Positions 6,769-15,400 of a DNA stretch of 64,000 nucleotides are shown piece after piece. A program made the position numbers and the translations under genes. The first letter of the stretch is position 1. Every line of letters begins with the position of its first letter. The DNA comes from Novosphingobium chloroacetimidivorans (GTDB lineage: Bacteria; Pseudomonadota; Alphaproteobacteria; Sphingomonadales; Sphingomonadaceae): positions 1 to 64,000 of the forward strand of contig NZ_JACHLR010000013.1 in NCBI RefSeq assembly GCF_014204535.1, written 5' to 3'. The notes beneath the pieces are model-generated. The model was not told the origin of the DNA and did not search any database. It was given only the letters and a program-made list of their open reading frames with translations.

Positions 6769-7572
6769 TCAGATGAGAGACCTGATCTGGAACTCCATCG
6801 ACATGTTGCGCGGTTTGGCGCCGCCTCGGGCGAACGGCGGATTGCGCAGCCAGCCTAGATAGGTCCGGTTCTGGCGGTACGGGCTTAGCGCTGGATCGAA
6901 GCAGCAGAACACGACGCTGGTCGTGCCGAGAAGCTCAAAGAACGGGGCAAAGGTCAGCTCGTACTCCGCCTCGTTCAGCCATGAGAGGGTGAAGCTCAGC
7001 GTCCGCAGCTTGGCACCTGGCGTGTAGTCAGGCACGGCGAAGCGGTTGAGCTCCACGCTGCCCAAATCCTCGCTGCCCCGTTCGAAGTCCTTGTCGTAGA
7101 ACCGGCTCGGCTCAAGCTTTTTGCCCAGGACGATGCCGCCAAGCTCGAACGGGCCGCCCATACCGCCGAAGTCGATGCGAAACCATGACGCGCTGACAGG
7201 CGATGGCAGCTCCAGGTGTGAGTGATAACGACCGTCCGCTTGCCCGGTGTGCCCTCCATCAAGGTAGGGCGTTGAAAGGTTGTCATACTTTGCGCTGCTA
7301 CCCGTGACCTCCTCCAGGCTATCACCGAGCCTGAGACGGTAGACGCTGTTGGTGTAGATGCCGCCGTTTACCATCGAGAGGAAATCGATGGACGAGTTTG
7401 CAGGCATTTGACCAGCTATCCAACCGCCAGACGGCCCAGGGCATGACCACACCAGCCCCATGACGTCCAGACGGGCCACATTGGACGGCGGGAATCCGGC
7501 CCGTGAGTCGCTCGCCGAGAGGTTCGACAGGAACACTGGCACCACGAAGAACGGCTTGCGCAAAGCGACCAT
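6769..7572 (-). CDS. Hypothetical virion-associated protein (267 aa)
   Basis: A beta-rich protein with many Gly, Ser and aromatic residues, starting at the GTG/ATG region near 7572. It has no signal peptide or membrane segment. The compact, repeated aromatic-glycine style is typical of tail or base-plate components. It follows the 123-aa gene by only three bases, so the two form a pair. Placement at the far end of the late strand suggests a late structural role, but I do not recognise a family. Confidence 0.55.
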   Translation of the reverse strand: MVALRKPFFVVPVFLSNLSASDSRAGFPPSNVARLDVMGLVWSCPGPSGGWIAGQMPANSSIDFLSMVNGGIYTNSVYRLRLGDSLEEVTGSSAKYDNLSTPYLDGGHTGQADGRYHSHLELPSPVSASWFRIDFGGMGGPFELGGIVLGKKLEPSRFYDKDFERGSEDLGSVELNRFAVPDYTPGAKLRTLSFTLSWLNEAEYELTFAPFFELLGTTSVVFCCFDPALSPYRQNRTYLGWLRNPPFARGGAKPRNMSMEFQIRSLI

Positions 7573-7575
7573 GGA

Positions 7576-7947
7576 TCAACCCCAGAGAGAGAATTGCGCC
7601 CGCTGCGCATCGAGATCGAGCGTCAGGGCGGTGATGAGCATAGGCTTGTTGAGACCACGCTCCTCGTCGACCAGCGTGGCGGTAAGGGCCTGTTCGGAGG
7701 CGAGTAGGGCATCCAGGCCCTCGACTTCGCTCGTGACGATGTCGAAGCGGCGACGCTCGGGAGAGAACAGGGCCTGGCGCTGATCGGCGCGCAGCTGGGC
7801 ATCGGCCAAGCTGGCGAACCAGCTGTCGATCGGGTCGGCGCTCTGACGGGCGAGGTTGCCGTGGCGCGCCTTGGTGCTGGCGGTCTCGGACACGGCTCGG
7901 CGGTATGGCTCCAGGATGAAGCCAATGCGGGCAGGGGTGGCGGGCAT
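7576..7947 (-). CDS. Hypothetical phage protein (123 aa)
   Basis: A mostly helical protein opening PATPARIGFILEPYRRAV, with an acidic middle and a beta-like end (LITALTLDLDAQ). It is separated from the next gene by three bases. The pair is likely structural, judging from its position on the late strand. The function is unknown. The 166 bp upstream (7948-8113) shows no gene I can support. Confidence 0.55.
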   Translation of the reverse strand: MPATPARIGFILEPYRRAVSETASTKARHGNLARQSADPIDSWFASLADAQLRADQRQALFSPERRRFDIVTSEVEGLDALLASEQALTATLVDEERGLNKPMLITALTLDLDAQRAQFSLWG

Positions 7948-8113
7948 TTGCGGTGCTCCAAAAACGTATGGGAAAGGCGCAGCCTAGCTTTCAGGCGGGG
8001 TGCGACTTTTTGAACCACGGCAGACGCAGCAGAGCCACGGGTCGTCTAGCTGCTCTACGAGCCGCGCAGCGCGCCATCTTGGTTGGAGGCGACAGAGGAC
8101 CGGGGTTGCTGCA

Positions 8114-8293
8114 TCAAGAGTTGCGGCGCTCTGCCCAGCGCGCAAATTCCGCGAGGGGAATACGAAAGGGTCGTTGGCTCAGCAAGCCATCGACAACGTA
8201 AACTACCTGACCATCTTCAATCGCGATGACACGACGTGATCGCGCTCCGTCCCGGCAGTAGCGCTCCAGAGGTCTTATATCTCGACTCAACAA
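8114..8293 (-). CDS. Small protein with TTG start, coupled to the metallopeptidase
   Basis: A 59-residue frame starting at TTG 8293 (or TTG 8290), six bases before the peptidase gene ends, behind a GGGGTAAG start signal. The sequence has a regular beta-strand pattern (RRVIAIEDGQVVYVVDGLL) and then an amphipathic helix (PLAEFARWAERR). No ATG is available, so gene callers would miss it. It could be a partner or regulator of the peptidase. This is inferred from the coupling only. Confidence 0.45.
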   Translation of the reverse strand: MLSRDIRPLERYCRDGARSRRVIAIEDGQVVYVVDGLLSQRPFRIPLAEFARWAERRNS

Positions 8294-8298
8294 TCGAC

Positions 8299-9447
8299 TT
8301 ACCCCGATACGTCACGAGCAGGGTACGCAGGGTGAGGCTTGGGAATGGCTGGCGCGAGGCGGCCACCACGCTTCACTCTATCCAGTTCGTCATGCATCGC
8401 TGCCCACGTGCGTGCGTAGTCTTTCAACCTGCTAGTGTAGACGTCGTGGATCGCGGGGTCAGCCAGAAAAGCTGGCTCTTTAGCAGCTTCTGGAAAGAGC
8501 TCCATCCAGGATGAAGCGAACGCGTCCATAGTCTCGTTCCATACACGTGCAACCATCTGCGTGTGCTTTTGCCCGGTGCGGAAGTACAATACATGGTCGA
8601 TTTGGCCGAATGCTGTCAGAGCTCGGAAGTACGGGTGAGGGTGCTCGCGCGGGGTGGGGTCTGTGTAATCAGAACTATCGTTAAGCGACCAGAAACGAGC
8701 ACAAGTTAATACCGCCACTAGCACCATTTTCAGTGCATGGTCGATCGGTCCCCATGGACTTTCTTTAAGAGACCACGCGCTAATGCCGTCTACGATTTGA
8801 ACGTCTGGGTGCAATACAATTTGGAGCAAGTGCTGGATTGCCCAACAATCCGCGTCCCACTCCAAGGTCTCTCGCTCAAGCCCGCTATGAACGCCAATCT
8901 TCTCGGAACTCATCTCGCTGATCAAAGCTAGGCGCTGCCGCTGTCCGGCCCAATCGCAATGGCCGTTGTAAATATGCGCGAGTTCGTGACTCAGGATGTA
9001 CTGAACGGTCAGACCATACAAGTCGCTGGCCAACTCTTCGTGCTTTGGTTTTGCAAGCTTTGGAAGTTCGTTATAGGAATGTCCGTACACGGCCGACCGA
9101 GCCGGGATCGCAAATTGAAAGGGTGGGTTGTCGTCGCTGATCCCACCAGACGCAAAGAGTCCATTGTTAACAAGGCCGCGCATGGTGTTTTTTAGCAGAG
9201 GAAACATGCCTTTAAAAAGCGCGATCACATCTTCATCAGGAAGTGAAACCGCAAAGGCGTTAAGATCGGGATGGTCCAGAACAAAGACATCAACAACCAT
9301 GTCGCCGCCGTTTTTGGATCCGTCTTGAAGTCGAGCTTGGTTCGCTCCGTAGAAGCGGTGCAATGCGGTGATTACATCATCATCATCGTCATGCGGCCAG
9401 ACTTCGAAGCCGAGTTCCCGTGCCAGTTCGAAAAACGCCTCGGACAT
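8299..9447 (-). CDS. Zinc metallopeptidase-like cargo protein (HExxH)
   Basis: A 382-residue protein with the zinc-binding motif SHELAHIYNGH (His154, Glu155, His158) and a downstream EWDAD near 196-200 that would give the third ligand. This is a gluzincin layout, as in M48 or ImmA/IrrE peptidases. No membrane segment or signal is visible, so it probably acts in the cytoplasm. The coding region is clearly poorer in GC than its neighbours, a sign of recent acquisition. It sits in a cargo position with its own upstream gap of about 200 bp. It may be a defence or superinfection-exclusion gene, but the target protein is unknown. Confidence 0.7.
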   Translation of the reverse strand: MSEAFFELARELGFEVWPHDDDDDVITALHRFYGANQARLQDGSKNGGDMVVDVFVLDHPDLNAFAVSLPDEDVIALFKGMFPLLKNTMRGLVNNGLFASGGISDDNPPFQFAIPARSAVYGHSYNELPKLAKPKHEELASDLYGLTVQYILSHELAHIYNGHCDWAGQRQRLALISEMSSEKIGVHSGLERETLEWDADCWAIQHLLQIVLHPDVQIVDGISAWSLKESPWGPIDHALKMVLVAVLTCARFWSLNDSSDYTDPTPREHPHPYFRALTAFGQIDHVLYFRTGQKHTQMVARVWNETMDAFASSWMELFPEAAKEPAFLADPAIHDVYTSRLKDYARTWAAMHDELDRVKRGGRLAPAIPKPHPAYPARDVSG

Positions 9448-9648
9448 TTGTAGCTCCGCTCACGATGGTCCGGCAGTCATAGCTTCCGGGCGGAAAACCG
9501 CAACGTCCCGGCGCAGCTGAACGCTTGCAGCCTTCGACCCGCTGGCTTCGCGAAGCGCATTGGAAACCGACGCGGTGGCAGCATGCAGGGGCTAGCCTCT
9601 GAATATAAGAGAAGGGGCCACCCATTTAGCCGAGCGACCCCGTTATTC

Positions 9649-9987
9649 TCAGCAGCCGCTCAGGCTGGCACAGACCTTGTCATACGCGGGGCCGAAAGCA
9701 GCGACCTGACGATCGAAGGCCGCAGTGTCGTGCTTCTGGTCGGCCGTTCGAGCGTTCGAGTAAGCGTTCTGCGCACGCGTGAAATCGGTCTTCACGGCGT
9801 CGCGCGTGCCAGGTTCGGCGTTCCAGGCGTCCACAAGGGTCTGCATGCGGGCCTGGAGAGCCAGCAGCTCGCGGCTCGGCTCGGCTGCAGGTGCAGAGCT
9901 TCGCTTCGTTTCCATCGCGAGGGCAGGCGAGGCGAGAGCGGCCAGCGCGGCGGCGCTCGCGAAAGCGGCGAGTGCAATCTTCTTCAT
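9649..9987 (-). CDS. Secreted small hypothetical protein
   Basis: A 112-residue protein with a clear Sec signal peptide (MKKIALAAF followed by an Ala/Leu core and a cleavage site after SPALA). The mature part is helical with two Cys near the C-terminus that could form a disulfide. ATG 9987 is chosen over a longer start because GGAGAAGTACC precedes it. It is placed among cargo genes, so it may change the lysogen's envelope or periplasm. No family is recognised. Confidence 0.6.
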   Translation of the reverse strand: MKKIALAAFASAAALAALASPALAMETKRSSAPAAEPSRELLALQARMQTLVDAWNAEPGTRDAVKTDFTRAQNAYSNARTADQKHDTAAFDRQVAAFGPAYDKVCASLSGC

Positions 9988-10089
9988 GGTACTTCTCCGT
10001 GGTTTGCCCAACGTGGGCTATTGAAAGAGGTGCGTGGCGCATCGTCACGAAAGCTGCTAAGGAGCCTTTGAATCGGGGGGTTCCGCGCA

Positions 10090-11193
10090 GTGAAACATGA
10101 TCGCTTTGCCTACATCGACGCCCTTCGCGGTTGGGCGATCTTGGGCGTCATTGTTACTCATGCCGGATCTCTGACTAAATTGGGCGGTGTGCCTGGCCGG
10201 GTTGTCGAGTTCGGCGGTCGTGGCGTTCAGCTTTTCTTTATCGTGAGCGCCTTCACGATCTTTCTAACGTATAAGCGCGCCCTCGAACGTGAGACTTTCC
10301 CAACCAAGAACTTCTTCACCCGCAGACTGATGCGGATCGTGCCCATGTACTGGTTGGGCATCGTGCTTTACACCGCGGTGTACGGGCTCGCCTCTCGCGG
10401 ATGGAAAGATGGCCCAGAGCTTTGGCACTACCCGTTGCATCTCACGCTTACGAACGTCCTAGTACCATCTGCTACAAGTTCAGTGGTCCCAGGCGGATGG
10501 TCAATAAGTGTTGAAGTTCTCTTCTACCTTACCACGCCGCTATGGTTTTGGGTTGTCAAAAGTCTGCGCGACGCCATGGCTTTCACAGCCGCTAGCCTCG
10601 TCTTCGGCGCCATCTTTATATCAACAGGCGCGGACGCTGTGCCTGGGATCGATCAATACTGGTTTCGGAGTTTCCCGAGCCAGCTGCCATGCTTCGGCTT
10701 CGGCATGATCCTTTACTACTGGGTGCAGAGCAATCCGAATGGACTGACTACTCAAAGTGCGAACCTAGGGTTGCTGATGGCCGCTGTAGCAATGGCGCTG
10801 ATCGGCTTCACCAATGCCTTGCCGATCGTGCCCAGCCACTACTGGACCACTGGCGGGTTCCTGCTCCTGGCGATGAGTCTTGTTGCGACACCCTCGGTTC
10901 TCATTGTGAACCGACTGACTGTTTGGGTCGGTCAGATTAGCTTCTCAGCCTACCTGCTGCACTTTCTTGTGCTCAAGCAAATCGATCTCGCCATGCACGA
11001 CAGCATCACCGGATACGGTCGGTTCGCGGTGGTGACAGCCGTAGGGATCATGGTCACCTTGCCTGTTGCCTGGCTCTCTTACCGCTATGCCGAGACTGCA
11101 TTTAGCAATCTCGGCAAGCGGTGGATCAGCCAACGGGAATCACAGAGCCGTCGCTTTGGAGTTGTCGATCTGAACGCGGGTCGTCGGAATTAG
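10090..11193 (+). CDS. Acyltransferase 3 family membrane protein (O-acetylase)
   Basis: A 367-residue integral membrane acyltransferase of the OafA/YrhL type, with about ten membrane helices. It opens YIDALRGWAILGVIVTHAG, with the conserved Arg and the catalytic-type His24. The start is GTG 10090 with GGGGGG about nine bases upstream. Such proteins O-acetylate surface polysaccharide. It is on the plus strand among minus-strand genes, the usual arrangement of a lysogenic conversion gene with its own promoter. It could change the receptor and block related phages, which is consistent with the polysaccharide-degrading enzymes next to it. Confidence 0.88.
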   Translation: MKHDRFAYIDALRGWAILGVIVTHAGSLTKLGGVPGRVVEFGGRGVQLFFIVSAFTIFLTYKRALERETFPTKNFFTRRLMRIVPMYWLGIVLYTAVYGLASRGWKDGPELWHYPLHLTLTNVLVPSATSSVVPGGWSISVEVLFYLTTPLWFWVVKSLRDAMAFTAASLVFGAIFISTGADAVPGIDQYWFRSFPSQLPCFGFGMILYYWVQSNPNGLTTQSANLGLLMAAVAMALIGFTNALPIVPSHYWTTGGFLLLAMSLVATPSVLIVNRLTVWVGQISFSAYLLHFLVLKQIDLAMHDSITGYGRFAVVTAVGIMVTLPVAWLSYRYAETAFSNLGKRWISQRESQSRRFGVVDLNAGRRN

Positions 11194-11207
11194 GCCGGGA
11201 GGGGCCG

Positions 11208-12281
11208 TCATTCAGCGCCAGTCAGTCGACGCACATAGTCAGGCACCGGCGCGGTGAAGCGCGTGGTCTTGGGCGGATCGATCTTGAAAATGTAGCTCTC
11301 GGGCCAAATGCGCCCGCCGCCCCACCAGGTGATCCCGAGCAGCACGTCCGAGTTGGCCTTGAGCGCGGCAATGGCTTCCTTGCCCACAGCTACACAGGTC
11401 GTGTGCACGCTAGAGCTGGAGCCGAATGCGGCTTCTGTGATGTACGCCTTGAGCCCACGCTTTCGGAGCTGCGCTGCAAACTGGACCCACTTGCTGGTTA
11501 CGGCGCGGCAGTCCTTCCGCGTGCCCGATGAGCCGTAGTCGAAGTAGCGGTGCGCGTTGATGAAGGTAAGGTTCAGCGGGTCTTTCAATCCGCCGATGCG
11601 GTCCAGTGCGCACCCTGCGCTGCCGCAGTGAGACGGCGCGGGACCCTCGCCTTTGTCAAAGCGAAAGCTGGCGGACCACTGCGGGTACTCGATAGCGATC
11701 GGATGCTTTATGCCGTTCGCGCGCAGGCCAGCGATGATAACGTTTGTATCACGCGCCCACTGCACGAAGTCGTTGGTCTCGATCGGATCGTCGAAACCCT
11801 TTGGCTCGTTCACGAGGTCGAGAATGACCGAGCCGTCGTCGGGGAAGTGCGGAGCAAACGCTGTCCACTGGGCGACCATTTCGCCAGGCGGAAGCCACTT
11901 GTACGTGTGCGCGTCCAGGATCATCGGCACGCCTTTAGAGCGTGCATAGTCGGTCAGAGTACGCAACTCTGCGATACGTGCTGGCGTCATCCGGTCCGGC
12001 TTGAACGGATAGCGGATCAGCTTGAAGCCATAGCGGTCGATGTAGAGCTTGAGGTCGTCGAGCGTGGGCCGCACGGCATCGCCGCCACTGGCCTCCGCGC
12101 CCGAGAGATTGGCACCGAACAGCGGGTCAGGGCACTTGCCGGCGCCGTAGCGGTACAGGTCTCCCTTTCGGCCGCAGTCGGCAATTGGTGCCCCAACAGG
12201 AAGTGGTTCGGCGCTGGTGAAGGTTTGCGCTGTGGCTGGGCCGACGATCAGAGCGAAGATGGCGATGATGAGGTTCTTCAT
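11208..12281 (-). CDS. Secreted GH5 glycoside hydrolase (cellulase family)
   Basis: A 357-residue glycosidase of family GH5 with a signal peptide at residues 1-19. The start at ATG 12281 is supported by GGAG in front and by the signal peptide. The fold markers are FGANLSGAE, the acid/base Glu159 in LVNEP, HRYFDYG and the nucleophile Glu283 in ITEAAFG. It would cut a beta-linked polysaccharide outside the cell or in the periplasm. A second GH5 domain lies in the adjacent tail spike, so the phage has a soluble and a virion-bound form. It may come from host EPS metabolism. Confidence 0.88.
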   Translation of the reverse strand: MKNLIIAIFALIVGPATAQTFTSAEPLPVGAPIADCGRKGDLYRYGAGKCPDPLFGANLSGAEASGGDAVRPTLDDLKLYIDRYGFKLIRYPFKPDRMTPARIAELRTLTDYARSKGVPMILDAHTYKWLPPGEMVAQWTAFAPHFPDDGSVILDLVNEPKGFDDPIETNDFVQWARDTNVIIAGLRANGIKHPIAIEYPQWSASFRFDKGEGPAPSHCGSAGCALDRIGGLKDPLNLTFINAHRYFDYGSSGTRKDCRAVTSKWVQFAAQLRKRGLKAYITEAAFGSSSSVHTTCVAVGKEAIAALKANSDVLLGITWWGGGRIWPESYIFKIDPPKTTRFTAPVPDYVRRLTGAE

Positions 12282-12383
12282 GAAGCGGCTCCGTAGTTTC
12301 CCGAGCGTAGGCGCTCGCATCAATGGTACCAAGCTCCTGTGAGCAGATCGCGTTAGCGGAGGCGGACCGGGTCACGTGGCTTA

Positions 12384-12415
12384 CGTTCTGAGCGGTTACT
12401 AAGCCGCTCAGAACG
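12384..12415. terminator. Perfect 12-bp hairpin after the tail spike gene
   Basis: CGTTCTGAGCGG (12384-12395) and CCGCTCAGAACG (12404-12415) form a perfect stem with an 8-base loop. It lies 16 bp past the stop of the tail spike gene on the minus strand. No T-run follows in either direction, so it could stop transcription with Rho, protect the mRNA 3' end, or act as an operator for the GH5 gene. Confidence 0.5.
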
Positions 12416-12430
12416 AGGCATGCCTGCTTA

Positions 12431-15400
12431 TTAAATCTCCCTGACGATTACGTTGTCGATCTGAACGCCCGCATTCAATGCCGTGGCGGTACGCCAATCA
12501 AAGCCAGGGCGGCCGGTGGGTAGAATACTTGCTGCATTGCTTGTTCCTGTCGCGACTTGAACAAAGTCTGCGTCGCTAGGTCCCTTCACCCATGCCGTGA
12601 ATGTCGCGTTCGCGTTGCCTGCATCGTTTTGACAACGCAGCTTAGCACGCCATGTCTGTCCCGCAGCAGGTGCCGGTGTCAGGCTTGCCGAACCAACCGC
12701 CGCAGCAGAAGGAGTATAACGAGTGATGCGCCATCCCGTGCCAGGTATCCACGCGAACCTGACATAGGTAGCGGTCGTTCCGTCAGTGGATCCGCGCACG
12801 TTTAGGCCACCGTCCCCGGTAAGATCGAGGAATGCGAAGTCGCATTCGATCTCATAGTTCGGCGTTGAAGGCGTGACAGGATAAACGAGGCGTGGCGCAC
12901 CGTTAGCTCCGCAAGCGACACGACCGCCTTGGATCACGGCATCCGCAGGGCTGGACGTGATGTGCTTTATAGGTGCCGGGCCGGTTTCCGGCGTGTGAGC
13001 CGTGGCGGCAGTGCCATCCGCTCCGGTGAAGGAATCGGACACCAGAACCCCAGCAGCAGCGGCCGTGGTGATGGTATAGGTATCCGAGACCCCGCCGATC
13101 GTGAGCACTACATTGACGGCGGTGCTGCTTGCGGACGAACTGGTCCCACGAACCTTGATCGTGTTCCCATTGACTACCGTGGTTGGGCCAGACGCGTACG
13201 CACCGCCGTTCTTGGAGTATTGGCCTCCGGCGATTGCCAGAGCGGACGGAGAGTCGATACCCGCTATAGTGATGGTGTTGCTCTCGTAGACCGTGTTGAG
13301 TGCAGCGCCGGTTACATCGGTGAAGCCAAATCCATCCGGCGTAGTGTCGGCGGACCCAGTACCGACCACGGTTTCTTTCTTGCGGACCGTGATCTTGCCG
13401 ATGCGTTCCTTGGCGGTTCCGGCCATGCCCTTGAAGCCGATGACCACGTAGTAGCGCTGTGTCAGATCAAGGCCGGAGGTGACGTTAGCGGTGTCGGTCC
13501 AAACTTCGGTGCGCCCAAGGCCGAGTCCGAATAGGCTCTTGTTCGCAGTAGTGACCTTCGGGAACCAGCGGATGCCGATATCCTTGAGTTCCACTGCAAC
13601 GCCCGAATTCCCCGCTGTATAGCCGATACCTTCGTAGTGGTCGCCCCAATCGCCGCCGTTGACAGCAGTGCCGTTTACCAGACCAGTAAGGAGCGGATAA
13701 ACGCCCGTACCTTCACCGTTGGTCATAAACACGCCGTTCTGCATATTTGCACGAACGTCTTTCTCGCGAATGTAACCGATGTAAGGAATGCGGGCACCGC
13801 CGCTGTTGGTGCTGATCCAGTCTTCAATGAACACGTCTATGTAGTCGGTGTTTGCCGGAACAAACCCAACATCGTCGATGAGGTAGTATTCTTGACCGGC
13901 GGTCAGCGTCACGGTCATACCGTTGGCGTCAAACGTGGGGGCAGCAGGCGACCCGGCCGTGACAGGGCTGAAGCCGCTGGGGATTGCTGAAGCACCCTTA
14001 AGCGAACGAACCACCTCTCCGAAGTCGAGAGGAAGCACAGGATCAAGCGCATTGAACCAAGTGTTCTGGGGATTGCGCTTAGGCGAGGTGGCAACGCCGA
14101 TGGCATTCTTACCATTACCCTGACCTTCAAAAAGCCCGACGCGCTCATTCTCAAAATCAGCAATGTTCATGGCATGTGCACTGGTGTTGGAATATGTACC
14201 AGCGCCACCGCCGTAGGTGAGCGACAACTGAGGGCGGCCAAGCATTTCACGCCCCTTGTCGTCCATAAGGACCTCCCAGACGGAGCGGTTGCTCCCGCCC
14301 GCGCCCGCGCTTGCAGGTCCGCCGGTCATCAAGCCTGCGTAGCCCTGCCGTGTGGGGCGGAAGCTCTCTAAATCCAGCCAGCGCGTCACGAGCCGGTTGG
14401 TGTTTGAGTTAGAGTTCGGGAAGTTCGGCGCCGCACGGCCGAGCCACGGACTAATGCGAGTGAGCATCGTCCACGGCGTCGGATTGCCGGGGCCAGTCGG
14501 TTGAACACCAGGATTATCGCTGCCCCATTGCGCTTCCGGCGTGGCACCGCCGCCGCCCATGCTGCCATAACCGACATACTTCCATGGCTCTCCCGTGGCC
14601 GGGTTGATCAAGCCTGGGAAGGGATTCTTGCCCCACATGAAGTAGCCGCAATGACCGTTACCTAGTTCGTTAGCAGCCAGCGGAGTTACGCAAATGTCAT
14701 TGCCCGACCAGTTCAAAAGGTCGGACGAAGTTGCCATAATCGTGCCCTGATTAATGTAATTCGCACCGTTAGCGTATTTGCTGTAGCCGCCCGTCACCTG
14801 ATAGGTGGCGACCCACTTGCCTGCTTCCGGCACCCAGTGGATGCAAGCCGTTTCCGCTTGAACGAGAGTGGTTGGAGAGAATGGGCCGATGTAGATCGGC
14901 TCTGCAGCAGGCTTGTTCGGAATGTCGTCGAGCCACCCCGCCGCGACAGCGTCGGCATAAACCTTCCAGTTGGCTGGAATGCCTGGTTTGGCGACGCAGA
15001 CAAGGACATAGAAGCCGCCAGTTCCTGCGTAGGGAGCTGGCCCCTTCAACGAGTCGTCGTGGTCAGTCGTATAGAACGCGAGGTGACGGTCAGGATAGGC
15101 TGCGCTCGGGTGATGAAGAGGCTTGGTCGGGAAGTATGGCCCGTTGCTGTCGGGGGTACGAGCCGACATGACGGCATTCGGACCCGTGATCATGCCCTGC
15201 TTGGTGAAGCTGTACGTCGACCGCACCGCCGTGTTTGGAGGCGAGATAACGGCCTCTTCGGGGTGCTGTGGGGTCGACACAAAGCCGGGGGTCGTTGCTC
15301 GACGAACGTCATAATGCTTCAACAGCAACGCTGACGGACGGAGTGGTTTATCCTCCAGCAGTCCGGCAAAGTAGTTCGACAGGGGTTGCTGCGTATTATA

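Noticed and set aside
7953..8239. Two overlapping plus-strand ORFs (82 and 79 aa)
   Set aside because: Poor composition and no start signal; the minus-strand TTG frame has better protein character.
11550..12296. Plus-strand ORF of 248 aa over the GH5 gene
   Set aside because: Opposite the GH5 coding sequence, which has catalytic residues and a signal peptide.
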